A model generated the notes under the pieces. The model was not told the DNA's origin. It saw only the letters and a program-made list of their open reading frames with translations, and searched no databases. Made by a program: the position numbers and the translations under genes. A stretch of 64,000 bases of DNA from JAPLDP01 sp964628285 (GTDB taxonomy: Bacteria > Bacteroidota > Bacteroidia > Bacteroidales > JAGONC01), in the NCBI GenBank assembly GCA_964628285.1, contig CAZVNP010000001.1, positions 1 to 64,000 of the forward strand, in the 5' to 3' direction. Positions 12,701 to 22,207 of the stretch are shown here, in pieces; within the stretch, counting starts at the first letter, position 1; each line of letters begins with the position of its first letter.

Positions 12701-12988
12701 TTACACAAGGAAGAGAAAGGCCATATCAATATCCGGCTCAGCCTGACCGGGCGTCATATTCTGTGGGTCATCGAAGACAACGGCATCGGCCGTGAAAAAG
12801 CGCGTCAGATACAACAGGCATCAGGATTGTACAGGAAATCAAAAGGTATGTTGATCACCAGGGAACGTCTGCAGGTGCTGAATAAAAATAACAACGAGGA
12901 TTTTTCTATTCATATCGTGGATATGACTGATGATAAGGGACAACCTTCCGGCACCAGGGTGGAGGTGCTGATGGCTTATAATGATTAG
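9797..12988 (+). CDS. Propeller-type sensor histidine kinase (Reg_prop, Y_Y_Y, LytS-type kinase)
   Basis: A membrane sensor with a large periplasmic region. The start is placed at 9797 (MKRHLSDMG), which gives a signal anchor; the in-frame Met at 9767 is less likely. About fourteen propeller repeats of the form [LI]W[IL]GT..GL.R.[DN] run from residue 40 to about 690, enough for two seven-bladed propellers. A Y_Y_Y domain follows (about 700-800), then one transmembrane helix (about 805-830). The cytoplasmic kinase is of the LytS/YehU type, with QMNPHFIFNTLNS (phospho-His about 865) and an ATPase part containing YVENAIIHG and EDNGIG. There is no fused receiver or AraC domain, unlike the hybrid sensors of many polysaccharide loci. 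The response regulator follows 65 bases downstream. Confidence 0.92.
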   Translation: MKRHLSDMGWHGMITAMGLVLFTVMCFRHVSAQDIENIRFDRILSENTKIEKGLSQNSVQCILQDRKGYIWFGTWDGLNKYDGYGFIIYDKDNKLSGQTVNCLLEDDEGYLWIGTDEGLNRYDRRQNEFKSYRHDPADSASLINDFVTTLIQDEEGYIWIGTQNGLSRLDKKTGLFLSFLCNPLDNTLLKSNNINDLCFDDRGYLWIATRIGLIKFDRRMSQVTRLFSIPDDENGLPDNFVRCVYKVSDGYILVGTNAGLSRLNPATSLFEKDFPGAVSTINLNTIPVNKILEDSQHNLWIGTDGGGLYVCSPQKGKTAHYELNNDVSSSLSNNRVLSMMEDRSGTVWVGTFIGVNKFDRHSSKFSVYRNTPNDYHSLSSNYVLSIYEDKNKILWVATDGGLNIMERNTGEFRYLLHNPRRPSGLISNHLRVVRGDRHGYMWLGTLNDGLERYDPRTGRFLHFRHDPRDENSISSNDILCVYEDNHGMIWIGTGRGGLNRYNPATNRFTVFKNNPSDTTSLSNNQVWTICQDRTGNIWIGTTNGLNRMDPQGKRFFRYMFFSGSDHDSYIREIFCIHEDASGILWLGTKGGGLLRFDPVTRSVRAYTEREGLSNNVVYGILQDKTGNLWLSTNWGISRFNPADGSFVHYDVRDALQSNEFNIGAYFENSDGEMYFGGMNGFNLFNPSEIKTNELMPHTVITSFRIFNHNVERELNSGDTIILSANDNFFTIGFSALDYTNPYKNRYRYYLKNYDKGWTNVMADKRYADYTNVNAGTYLFRVIGSNNDGVWDKEGADLTILIRPHWYKTWWFRIPVIVLFITMVWYLIWRRINLLRRRHEAEKKVLDVQKQLYDTELQALRLQMNPHFIFNTLNSIQSFILKNDTDKAVNYLGKFSQLMRMILTNSTETYISVKEELKALRYYLEIENLRFENKFSYAIIVDKSIDEEFIEIPPMIIQPYVENAIIHGLLHKEEKGHINIRLSLTGRHILWVIEDNGIGREKARQIQQASGLYRKSKGMLITRERLQVLNKNNNEDFSIHIVDMTDDKGQPSGTRVEVLMAYND

Positions 12989-13053
12989 AAAGAGGCTTTT
13001 GTCATTAGTTTGGAAATAATCCTTAAATTTCATGGTTTTTAAATGCACGACTG

Positions 13054-13803
13054 ATGTTACGTGCCGTCATTATCGAGGATGAGAAAAATTCGCGTGACGC
13101 CCTCGCCGAGCTTTTATCACGCTATTGCCGTCAGATAGAGGTGCTGGCAGAGGCTGACGGCCTGAACAGCGGCCGGGCAGCCATCAGAAGATACCATCCG
13201 GATATCATTTTCCTGGATATTCTAATGCCCGACGGCAGCGGCTTCAAATTGCTCGAAGAAACGGGCGACATCGATTTCGACGTGATCTTTGTCACCGCTT
13301 TCGACCAGTATGCCATTCAAGCCATCAGATACAGCGCCCTGGATTATCTTTTGAAACCGGTCATACCCGAAGAACTTGTCGCTGCCGTGGAAAAAGCCGA
13401 AAAAAAGAAACTGTCGAAAGAGAAAAACCGCAACATCCAGGTCCTGCTTGAGAACATACGTTCAGGCATTGAAAAGCCCCGTAAAATTGTCCTCTCAACA
13501 GCCGATAAAATACATGTTGTCGAAGTGGACCATATCCTGCGGTGCGAGTCAGACAACTATTATACGAAGTTCTTCTTCACCGACGGAAAGACATTGCTGG
13601 TGTCCAGGACTCTGAAAGAGAATGAGACCTTACTCTCGGGCCATGATTTTATCCGCCCTCATAAATCACACCTTGTCAACACGAAATACATCAAAGGATA
13701 CCTTAAACACGACGGCGGCTTCATTCAGATGAGCGATGGATCACAGATACCCGTGTCGCGTCGAAAACGTGAACAGATCATCGAGATCATCAGTCACCTG
13801 TGA
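13054..13803 (+). CDS. LytTR-family response regulator
   Basis: A DNA-binding partner of the preceding kinase. The 249-residue protein has a receiver domain with acidic residues in the IEDE segment, phospho-Asp in IIFLDILMPDG (about D55), the switch Thr in FVTAFD and Lys in YLLKPV. A LytTR domain covers about residues 145-245 (KIHVVEVDHILRCESDNYY, FIRPHKSHLVN). LytTR proteins usually bind pairs of direct repeats upstream of their targets. The next rightward gene, a TonB-dependent receptor, begins 303 bases downstream and is the obvious candidate target. Confidence 0.93.
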   Translation: MLRAVIIEDEKNSRDALAELLSRYCRQIEVLAEADGLNSGRAAIRRYHPDIIFLDILMPDGSGFKLLEETGDIDFDVIFVTAFDQYAIQAIRYSALDYLLKPVIPEELVAAVEKAEKKKLSKEKNRNIQVLLENIRSGIEKPRKIVLSTADKIHVVEVDHILRCESDNYYTKFFFTDGKTLLVSRTLKENETLLSGHDFIRPHKSHLVNTKYIKGYLKHDGGFIQMSDGSQIPVSRRKREQIIEIISHL

Positions 13804-14106
13804 CCTGTTCTTTCATGATTTGTGAAAGCCGTAAACTGACCTGCCCCGACCGAAAACTGTTTAAGCCTTTTATTTGCGAGGGAATTGTCATACTTTTACA
13901 GGCTCATATCAGGTAAACCAAACTGACCGTTATTTGGATCATGTTGGAACAGGCCCAAGAATGGTTGATGAAAGAGTTTGAAAACTAAAGGCTTGCTGTT
14001 TTTTTTTCAATTACGGCAGCAAAAATACTTGTTTGAAATTTATTTTTATTCTTAACTTTACCGCTTTTCAGATAAGCAGAATTTCGTTCAAATAAAACCT
14101 CTGATT
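13804..14106 (+). other. 303-base intergenic region upstream of the TonB-dependent receptor
   Basis: No gene longer than 15 codons is credible here. It contains a short ctttca...tgaaag inverted repeat just after the regulator gene (13812-13830), AT-rich DNA, and a promoter-like box near its right end. This is where a LytTR binding site would be expected, but I could not pick out a convincing pair of repeats by eye. Confidence 0.5.
14053..14060 (+). promoter_or_regulatory. Putative -7 box for the TonB receptor operon
   Basis: TAACTTTA, one mismatch from TAnnTTTG, with a TTTG element about 20 bases upstream as a possible -33 box. It lies 46 bases before the start codon. Confidence 0.45.
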
Positions 14107-17100
14107 ATGATAAAGAATTTACTACTTACTGTTGGATTAGTTTTAACTGCCAGCCTGTTGGTGTATTCTCAGACGGGGACATTAAAAGGGCAGATCATTG
14201 ACAAGGAATCCCAGGAGCCTATACCTTTCTGCAACATTATCGTCGAAGTTGCAGGAGCCCAGAAAGGGGGTACATCATCCGACTTTGAGGGTAATTATAC
14301 CATTAAACCCATCAATCCGGGGGAATACGATGTCAAGGCCACCTATGTGGGGTATAAACCCGTCGAGATTAAGGGTGTTTTAATCAAACCCGATAAAATA
14401 ACTTTCCTCGATATCAAGATGGAGGTAACGGCCACCACCCTTGAAACTTTTGAAGTTATTGACTATAAGGTACCCCTCATCAGCAAAGACCAGACATCCA
14501 CAGGTCAGACAGTCACCTCCGAGGAGATCGCCAAAATGGCTTCGCGTAGTGCCGATGCTGTGGCCACCACCGTCGGAGGTGTTTTCTCCCGCGACGGCGA
14601 AGTGGGCAGTATCCGCGGTCAACGCTCCTCCAATACGGTGACATATGTCGACGGCATGCGCGTCATCGGCTCGGCACCACTGCCTGAGGCCGCCATCGAT
14701 CAGGTGTCCGTCATTCTCGGGGGAACACCGGCACAGTATGGTGATGTCACCGGCGGCATCATCAATGTAACCACCAAGGGCCCCTCCAGAAAATTCGGCA
14801 TGGGCCTCGAAGTCCAGACATCGGAATACCTCGATTACTATGGCTATAACCGTGTCGGTATTAACCTTAACGGCCCGCTGATAAAAAGTAAAAATCCCAG
14901 CAAACCCGCCCTCTTCGGTTATTTTATCGCCGGCGAAGCCATATATAACAAGGATGGCGCACATGCTGCCAACGGTCTCTATAAGGTGAACGACGAAAAA
15001 CTGGCTGAATTGGAAGCCTCACCGTTACGCACCACAGGCCTCGGTTTTGGAACCTATTACCAGAGTCTCTTCCTGACAAAAAACGACCTCGTCCATATCA
15101 AATCCTCAATAAATACATCAAATTTCAGTACAAACGTATCGGGAAAGTTTGACGTTGCCACAGGACCCAATGTGAGCCTGTCGTTCGGAGGAAACCTTAA
15201 TTACTTTGAAAACAATAACTTTAATTTTGGCAGTGCACTGGCGAATTATGACAACAATGGTTTCTCCAAAGGCAACACATGGCGTGTCTTCGCGAAATTT
15301 TCCCAGCGTTTTCCCACCAGCGAATCCGAGCCATCCCTGATAAAAAACGTCTTTTATACCATCCAGGCCGACTATACCAGGGTGAATAACAGTAATTATG
15401 ATCCGCATCATAAAAGTGATTTCTTTAATTATGGCTATATCGGACAATTCACCACTTATAAAACACGATCCTATTCATCTGACTTTGAATATGATTCTAT
15501 TGCAGGTCTGTACGCCCATTTGATGAATAATTTCCAGGATACGCTTTATGCTTTTACCAGGTCGGAGATCAACCCGCTCTTAGCCAATTACACGTCACAA
15601 TATTATGAGTTGCATCCTATGATACAGAACCTTGACCAGATGATTCTAAGCGAAGGGGGATTGGTCAATGGCCGCGGCCCGCAGACCATTTATGGTTTGT
15701 TCACCATGCCCGGGACCCTGCTCACGGGTTATGGCAAAAGTGAATCGGAACAAATCGAAATCGATGTTATGGGTTCTGCCGACATCGGCAACCATGCCAT
15801 TCAATTCGGGTTGCAGTATCAGCAGAGGAGCTCGAGTAGTTGGGGCATAGCCCCGGTCGAATTGTGGTCACTCATGCGTGGTGAAGCCAACTGGCACATC
15901 CGCGAACTCGACTTCTCCAATCCATTGCCGGTTTATCTCGACGGCGTATTCCAGGATACAATAAATTACAACAGGAAGTATGACCCGACAACACAGTTCT
16001 TCTTCGATAAAAATCTGAGAATGAAAATGGGCCTGCCTGTCGATGGTACCGACTGGATCGACATCGACTCCTACGACCCGAATACCCAAGCGATATATTA
16101 TTACGACGCCGAGGGTAACCATCATCTGACCCACATCAACGGAGGTTTGGACTTGAATATGTTCAGCCCCGACGAATTGATAGGAATAAGTACCGGTGAT
16201 AATCTCGTGGGATATTACGGATACGACGTTTATGGCAACAAACTGAAAAGCAAACCGTCATTTGAAGACTTTTTTACCAAGAAAGATGCTAACGGTAATT
16301 ATACCAGAGAGATCGGGGCCTACGAACCCATTTACATGGCCGGCTACGTTCAGGATGTTTTCTCCTTTAAAGATTTGATTTTCAATGTAGGCGTCCGCGT
16401 AGACCGTTTTGACGCCAACCAGAAAGTCCTGAAGGATCCCTATCTTTTATATGAGGCAAAAACAGTGAAAGAAGTGACCAATCTGGGTCCGATACCTTCC
16501 AATATGGGACCGGATTATGTGGTGTATGTAGATAATGTGAGTAATCCGACCGTCATCATGGGTTACCGCAACGGCAGCACATGGTATAATGCTCAGGGAG
16601 TGGAAGTCATTGACCCCACCGATCCGAAAACATCTTTGGATGCCGGTAACGGTATCTCACCTTACCTGGTAAATCCAAATAACCGGGAGGTCTCTCCTGC
16701 CGCCTTTGAGGATTATACACCTGCAATCAATGTGATGCCGAGGATCGCGTTCTCTTTTCCTATTTCCGATGAAGCTTTATTTTTCGCCCACTATGATATT
16801 TTGACGCAGCGTCCGACATCCAATTATTTCATTACTCCCCTGTCGTATCTCTTCTGGCCTATCATTAATAATCCGACCTTTAATAATCCTAACCTCAGGC
16901 CTGAAAAGACCATCGACTATGAGATAGGGTTCCAGCAGGTGCTCAGTCCCTCTTCTGCCATCAATATTTCGGCTTTCTATCGTGAAGTGAGGGATCAGAT
17001 ACAGTTTTACCGTTTCACGGGCGCTTACCCTAAGACCTATTATTCCTATAATAACATCGACTTTGGTACCATCAAGGGTCTGACTATCCAGTATGACCTG

Positions 17101-17808
17101 CGCCGTACCCTGAATGCCCGGCTCAGAGCGGCTTATACCTTGCAGTTTGCCGATGGCACCGGCTCCAATGCGACCACGCAACAGGCTCTTATTCAGTCGA
17201 AACAACCCAATCTTCGTACGCTCAACCCGCTCGACATCGACCGGCGCCATGCCATCAACATATCTCTTGACTACCGCTGGGGTGAAGGTAAGGATTACAA
17301 CGGACCGGTAACAACCAGAAATAAGGGAGAGAGAACCAAAACGATTTATTGGCTTGAGAATACCGGTTTCAATCTGACCGTTTTCGGCGGCTCCGGAACA
17401 CCATATACCAAATCGTCGACCATTTATCCCTCACTGATCTCCAACAGCGGCCGCCTTATCAAAGGATCGCTCAATGGTTCACGGCTTCCGTGGCAGTTCA
17501 GGCTTGACCTGAGAGTCGACAGGGAGTTCGGCATTACCATGGGTAAAGGTGAAAAGAGCAAAACCTCGTACCTCGATGTTTATTTCCAGATCCTTAACCT
17601 CCTGAATTCGAGGAATGTCCTTAATGTCTATGCCGCTACGGGCAATCCCAATGACGACGGTTACCTTGCCGCCGCCGAATGGCAGACGCAAATTAACCAG
17701 CAGCTCGATCCCCAGTCATACAGGGATATGTACAGCATCGCTCTCGATAATCCGGGGAATTACAGCATCCCGCGTATGATACGCTTCGGGCTGAGCTTTA
17801 ATTTTTAA
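14107..17808 (+). CDS. TonB-dependent outer-membrane receptor with carboxypeptidase-regulatory N-terminal domain
   Basis: A 1233-residue outer-membrane transporter. A signal peptide (about 1-21, ending LVYSQ) is followed by a carboxypeptidase-D regulatory-like beta-sandwich (about 24-115; TGTLKGQIID, PFCNIIV, YDVKATYVGYKP), then a plug domain (about 140-225; IRGQRSSNTVTYVDGMRV, PAQYGDVTGGIINV) and a long beta-barrel ending in an aromatic FNF, the typical barrel-assembly signal. An insertion-rich loop region lies around 440-720. There is no SusD partner next to it; instead it is followed after 38 bases by a large surface protein and then a PorV-like barrel. The substrate cannot be told from sequence. 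Confidence 0.93.
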   Translation: MIKNLLLTVGLVLTASLLVYSQTGTLKGQIIDKESQEPIPFCNIIVEVAGAQKGGTSSDFEGNYTIKPINPGEYDVKATYVGYKPVEIKGVLIKPDKITFLDIKMEVTATTLETFEVIDYKVPLISKDQTSTGQTVTSEEIAKMASRSADAVATTVGGVFSRDGEVGSIRGQRSSNTVTYVDGMRVIGSAPLPEAAIDQVSVILGGTPAQYGDVTGGIINVTTKGPSRKFGMGLEVQTSEYLDYYGYNRVGINLNGPLIKSKNPSKPALFGYFIAGEAIYNKDGAHAANGLYKVNDEKLAELEASPLRTTGLGFGTYYQSLFLTKNDLVHIKSSINTSNFSTNVSGKFDVATGPNVSLSFGGNLNYFENNNFNFGSALANYDNNGFSKGNTWRVFAKFSQRFPTSESEPSLIKNVFYTIQADYTRVNNSNYDPHHKSDFFNYGYIGQFTTYKTRSYSSDFEYDSIAGLYAHLMNNFQDTLYAFTRSEINPLLANYTSQYYELHPMIQNLDQMILSEGGLVNGRGPQTIYGLFTMPGTLLTGYGKSESEQIEIDVMGSADIGNHAIQFGLQYQQRSSSSWGIAPVELWSLMRGEANWHIRELDFSNPLPVYLDGVFQDTINYNRKYDPTTQFFFDKNLRMKMGLPVDGTDWIDIDSYDPNTQAIYYYDAEGNHHLTHINGGLDLNMFSPDELIGISTGDNLVGYYGYDVYGNKLKSKPSFEDFFTKKDANGNYTREIGAYEPIYMAGYVQDVFSFKDLIFNVGVRVDRFDANQKVLKDPYLLYEAKTVKEVTNLGPIPSNMGPDYVVYVDNVSNPTVIMGYRNGSTWYNAQGVEVIDPTDPKTSLDAGNGISPYLVNPNNREVSPAAFEDYTPAINVMPRIAFSFPISDEALFFAHYDILTQRPTSNYFITPLSYLFWPIINNPTFNNPNLRPEKTIDYEIGFQQVLSPSSAINISAFYREVRDQIQFYRFTGAYPKTYYSYNNIDFGTIKGLTIQYDLRRTLNARLRAAYTLQFADGTGSNATTQQALIQSKQPNLRTLNPLDIDRRHAINISLDYRWGEGKDYNGPVTTRNKGERTKTIYWLENTGFNLTVFGGSGTPYTKSSTIYPSLISNSGRLIKGSLNGSRLPWQFRLDLRVDREFGITMGKGEKSKTSYLDVYFQILNLLNSRNVLNVYAATGNPNDDGYLAAAEWQTQINQQLDPQSYRDMYSIALDNPGNYSIPRMIRFGLSFNF

Positions 17809-17846
17809 ATAGAATCATGATCCTGAAAATAAAAACCATTTCAAAA

Positions 17847-20800
17847 ATGAAAAACATATTCCGTCATCTGGTATTGATTTGCTTTTTAGTCTTTATGATG
17901 TCGACGCTGAGTTATGCCGACAAGGTACCGGTGCCGTCAAAATATAAACATGCGGCCCAGTTGAAATCCACCGCCGCCGGGTGTCTGCCGGGTGCCGGCT
18001 TTAAGTATCTCGATATCAACAATATCAGAACCCGGATCAACACAGGGGGAGACATGTGGTGGAATTTTGAGGTTGCCGACTACGAGATACCGCGCGGATC
18101 AGGTAAAATGTCGATGTTCTCCGCATCGCTGTGGATCGGAGGCATTGACATCAACGATCAGCTTAAGCTGGCTGCTCTCAGATACCGGCAGGGGCCTGAC
18201 TTTGGCGGTGGCAATGATTACTGGCCCGGACCCCTGACCGTCGATGGAACTGCGTCCATTACACCTGAGGAATGTGCCAAATATGACAAATTGTTCCCTA
18301 TGAAACGGAAAATGGTCGATGATTTCCTGGCCTGGTGGGACAATAAAAGTGACTATCCTGACTATACCGTTCCATCGGAGATTCTCGACTGGCCGGCGCA
18401 CGGTGACGTGTCAAAACATCAAAGCTATTACCTGGCACCTTTTTATGACAGGGACCAGGATGGTACCTATGATCCTTACCAGGGTGACTATCCCTACTAT
18501 GATATATCCAATGCGCTGTGCAAAAGCGAAATACCCACACCGGAAGGTAACGGCATCCTCGCCGACCAGGTCATTAAAGGCGACATGACCCTGTGGTGGG
18601 TCTTCAATGACAAAGGTAACCTGCATACCGAAACCGAAGGTAATCCCATCGGTCTGGAGATACGTGGTCAGGCCTTCGGTTTTTCAACCAACGACGTGGT
18701 CAATAACATGACCTTTTACAGCTATGAAATCATCAACCGTTCAACCTTTGTGCTGAGAGATACTTACTTCAGCCAGTGGGTTGACCCCGACCTTGGGTAT
18801 TCTCATGATGACTATGTGGGCTGTGATGTCTCCAGAGGATTGGGTTATTGTTACAACGGCCGTGCTGTCGACGGCACGGGCCAGGTGTGGGCTTACGGAG
18901 CCCAGCCCCCTGCAGTCGGTGTCGACTTCTTCCAGGGTCCTTACATGGATCCCGACGGCCGCGACAATCCGAAATTCACCGGTGATTGCTCCATCGTTAA
19001 AAGCCCCGATACACTCGATCAAATGGCCATCAACGGCGTCAACTTTGGCGACGGCATCGTCGATAATGAACGGTTCGGCATGCGACGCTTCGTCTATCAT
19101 AACAATTCCGGTGTGGCCGATTATATGACCGACCCTGATTATGCGCCCCAGTATTATAATTTTCTGAGAGGCATATGGAAAGACGGCACCAAGATGGAAT
19201 ATGGCGGTAATGCACATCGGACAGCAGGAGCCTATGGTCCTGAATGTGATTTTATGTTCCCCGGTGACTCCGACCCTTGCTTCTGGGGTACCAAAGGCAA
19301 TCCACCTAACGGCCCTGTTTACTGGACCGAGGAGACAGCCCATAACGTTCCTTTTGACAGGCGTTTCATGGAGTCTGCGGGACCGTTCCGTCTGGAACCG
19401 GGTGCCGTCAATTACATCACCGTAGGTATTCCCTGGGCCCGCGCAGCTTCCGGAGGTCCCTGGGCCTCGGTGGAACTGCTCCGCGTGGTGGATGATGTGT
19501 GCCAGTCCCTGTTCGATAATTGCTTCCAGGTAGTCAGCGGCCCTAATGCCCCTGACCTGACCATCAAGGAATATGATAAAACATTGATCTTTTACATCAC
19601 TAACCGCAAGACCAATGATGCAGGCAATAATTTTAATGAGTCCTATGTGGAAATTGACCCGAACATCAAAAGCCCCGACACCCTGCCTCCGGGTCATCGT
19701 TATGATTCAACTTATAAGTTTGAAGGTTATCAGGTTTTTCAATTGTTGAATGCCGATGTCTCCGTGGCCGATATCCGTGATCCGGCACTGGCCCGTCAGG
19801 TCTTCCAGTGTGATATTAAAAATGGCGTGGCTCAGCTGGTTAATTATACATATGACCAGGCTATTGGCGGAAACGTGCCCACCGAAGAGGTCAATGGCGC
19901 CGATAAAGGGATCACGCACTCCTTCGTGTTGACACAGGATGCCTTCACGGGAGAAGCCTTAGTCAATCACAAACAGTATTATTACCTCGCACTGGCTTAC
20001 GGCTATAATAATTATAAAACCTATTCACAGGATCCTGGTTCACAAAATGAAGTGATGGGTCTTGACGGTCAGAAACAACCTTACCTGGCAGGGCGTAAAA
20101 ACATCAGGTTATATACGGCCATACCTCATATCACCGTCGGCTTGACGCAGGCCAACTCCAGTTATGGCGATATTCCCAAAATCACACGACTGGCCGGTCA
20201 GGGTAACGGCGGCAATGAGCTGATCATGACCCAGGCAAGCATCGACAAGATACTCGGACAACCACCTCTCGACGTGACCGATACCTTGAGCCCCAACATT
20301 TACGGGACATCGGACTATCCTATTGACTATAATCCGGAATATGAGGCCGGATCAGGTCCTGTCCAGGTCCGCGTGGTCGATCCCCTGAATGTTAAAAGCA
20401 GCACATATACTCTGTTGTTTGATTCACTTAAACTTCAGAAGTTTTATCACATCAGCGGCGATCCCAGTCTGGCCGGTGATACCGCAAGTAAATGGAAAAC
20501 CACCTGGAAATTGATCGATCAGTCAACAGGAAAAGTCTATCCCTCCGATACGATCATCACTTATACCAATGAACAGCTCTTCCTCGACCTGGGACTTTCC
20601 GTTACCATCAAGCAGGTTTATTTTCCGGGCACTTATAAAATAGGTGAAACGACCAGCGGCACCACCACCACATCCGTTTATTATCCGCTGGAAACCAACA
20701 ATGGTTTGCTGGAAGCTACCATCAGTTATGCTGACAGTTCGCAGCGCTGGCTGGGCGGCGTATCTGATGATGATAATCCCGATGCTTCAAACTGGATCCG

Positions 20801-22154
20801 TTCGGGCAATTTTACCGACCCGGATAACTCGGCATATAATGACTGGAATTTGTCGATTGGTGGCAGCGGCACCCCGACGGGGCAGGCTTATGACCCGGAT
20901 GGCAATTTCGAAACGATCCTCAACGGCACCTGGGCTCCTTACAACCTGTGTGCCGATAATGCGCAGAATACGGCAGGACCGGTCTATGGCGCCAACAATC
21001 ACCGGTCAAAGCTGTTCATGAGAATGTCCGATCTGGCCAGTGTCCAGATTGTCATCACATCGGATAAAACCAAATGGACCCGTTCACCGGTCATTGAAAT
21101 GTGTCCCGATCCCACCCTGTCGGAAGGCCATGTCGGACAGTTCAATATCAGGGCCGGGCAATCCGTCGATAAGGATGGCAACCCCGCGCCGGTAGGCAGT
21201 GAAGCCAGCAACAATCCCGATGATCCCGCTTATATCAATCCCACAGGCATGGGTTGGTTCCCGGGTTATGCCATCAGCCTTGAGACAGGTGAACGGCTGA
21301 ATATTGCCTTCAGCGAGGATTCATGGCTCGTCGGTGACAATGGTCGCGATATGTTGTGGAATCCCACCTCACGGTTATATGACCTGACCGACCCGACAAA
21401 TCCGATAGCCATTTTCGGGGGTAAGCATTATGTATACATTTTTGCTCACACTGTGAACAAATATGCGGGCGATACGACGGCTTTCGGCCGTACCTATGAT
21501 ATGCCGGCTTATGACGCCGGCCGGCAACTGCGCGAGCAAATACCAATTACGACATTGAATAAAAGGGACGTTATCTACTCAAGCTGTATGTGGGTTAATA
21601 TACCGTTGGCTATTGAAGGGCAACCCTGGCTGTCGAACGACGTGACCATCAGGATATGGGTGGCCAAACCCTATTATAGCTATTTCTCCACACCCCTGAA
21701 AGATACCATATGGATGCCTGATTCGAGTCGCTACCCACTCCCAGATGCGATCAAATACAATCATTTCAATCCCGCCTATTCATTCAGCACCGAAGGCTTG
21801 GCCACAACAACCAATAATGTTGAGAAGGCTAAAAGCGAACTTGACCTGATCAATGTGGTGCCTAATCCTTATTATGGTTATGCATCATATGAAACCAGCC
21901 AGCTCGATAACCGGATCAAGATTGTCAATTTACCGCAGAAGTGCTCGATATCTATATATAATATGAGCGGTACGCTGGTAAGGCACTTTACCAAGGATGA
22001 CCCGGTCACCTCCATCGATTGGGATCTGAAGAACAGTGCAGGGATACCCATCGCCGGAGGCATTTATCTGATCTATGTCAAGGCTGATGGCATTGGCGAA
22101 AGGGTGATCAAATGGTTTGCCTCGCTGAGGAAACCCGACTTCACCGCTTTCTGA
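17847..22154 (+). CDS. Very large exported surface protein with a T9SS/FlgD-like C-terminal domain
   Basis: A 1435-residue protein whose start is placed at 17847 (MKNIFRHLVLICFLVF) because this gives a standard signal peptide; an in-frame Met at 17817 would add ten residues. I do not recognise the main body. It has an Asp-rich, calcium-loop-like DRDQDGTYDPYQGDYP around residue 200 and many Trp/Tyr/Gly-rich segments. The last 90 residues resemble a type IX sorting or FlgD-like Ig domain: NVVPNPYYGY, then SISIYNMSGTLVR and GIPIAGGIYLIYV. It does not end with the commonest T9SS tail, because about 15 residues follow the last strand (KWFASLRKPDFTAF). It sits between a TonB receptor and a PorV-like gene and is probably co-expressed with both. 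Confidence 0.75.
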   Translation: MKNIFRHLVLICFLVFMMSTLSYADKVPVPSKYKHAAQLKSTAAGCLPGAGFKYLDINNIRTRINTGGDMWWNFEVADYEIPRGSGKMSMFSASLWIGGIDINDQLKLAALRYRQGPDFGGGNDYWPGPLTVDGTASITPEECAKYDKLFPMKRKMVDDFLAWWDNKSDYPDYTVPSEILDWPAHGDVSKHQSYYLAPFYDRDQDGTYDPYQGDYPYYDISNALCKSEIPTPEGNGILADQVIKGDMTLWWVFNDKGNLHTETEGNPIGLEIRGQAFGFSTNDVVNNMTFYSYEIINRSTFVLRDTYFSQWVDPDLGYSHDDYVGCDVSRGLGYCYNGRAVDGTGQVWAYGAQPPAVGVDFFQGPYMDPDGRDNPKFTGDCSIVKSPDTLDQMAINGVNFGDGIVDNERFGMRRFVYHNNSGVADYMTDPDYAPQYYNFLRGIWKDGTKMEYGGNAHRTAGAYGPECDFMFPGDSDPCFWGTKGNPPNGPVYWTEETAHNVPFDRRFMESAGPFRLEPGAVNYITVGIPWARAASGGPWASVELLRVVDDVCQSLFDNCFQVVSGPNAPDLTIKEYDKTLIFYITNRKTNDAGNNFNESYVEIDPNIKSPDTLPPGHRYDSTYKFEGYQVFQLLNADVSVADIRDPALARQVFQCDIKNGVAQLVNYTYDQAIGGNVPTEEVNGADKGITHSFVLTQDAFTGEALVNHKQYYYLALAYGYNNYKTYSQDPGSQNEVMGLDGQKQPYLAGRKNIRLYTAIPHITVGLTQANSSYGDIPKITRLAGQGNGGNELIMTQASIDKILGQPPLDVTDTLSPNIYGTSDYPIDYNPEYEAGSGPVQVRVVDPLNVKSSTYTLLFDSLKLQKFYHISGDPSLAGDTASKWKTTWKLIDQSTGKVYPSDTIITYTNEQLFLDLGLSVTIKQVYFPGTYKIGETTSGTTTTSVYYPLETNNGLLEATISYADSSQRWLGGVSDDDNPDASNWIRSGNFTDPDNSAYNDWNLSIGGSGTPTGQAYDPDGNFETILNGTWAPYNLCADNAQNTAGPVYGANNHRSKLFMRMSDLASVQIVITSDKTKWTRSPVIEMCPDPTLSEGHVGQFNIRAGQSVDKDGNPAPVGSEASNNPDDPAYINPTGMGWFPGYAISLETGERLNIAFSEDSWLVGDNGRDMLWNPTSRLYDLTDPTNPIAIFGGKHYVYIFAHTVNKYAGDTTAFGRTYDMPAYDAGRQLREQIPITTLNKRDVIYSSCMWVNIPLAIEGQPWLSNDVTIRIWVAKPYYSYFSTPLKDTIWMPDSSRYPLPDAIKYNHFNPAYSFSTEGLATTTNNVEKAKSELDLINVVPNPYYGYASYETSQLDNRIKIVNLPQKCSISIYNMSGTLVRHFTKDDPVTSIDWDLKNSAGIPIAGGIYLIYVKADGIGERVIKWFASLRKPDFTAF

Positions 22155-22207
22155 TATCATGAAAAAGGATAAATCAAAATCAAAAAAAATATTTAATCCT
22201 GCGTACA

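Noticed and set aside
13948..13988. 15-codon ORF (MLEQAQEWLMKEFEN) in the gap before the TonB receptor
   Set aside because: Too short and without a clear ribosome site; helical character alone is not enough.
18741..19697. 318-codon leftward ORF inside the large surface protein gene
   Set aside because: Antisense shadow of a long real gene; no start-site evidence or recognisable domain.
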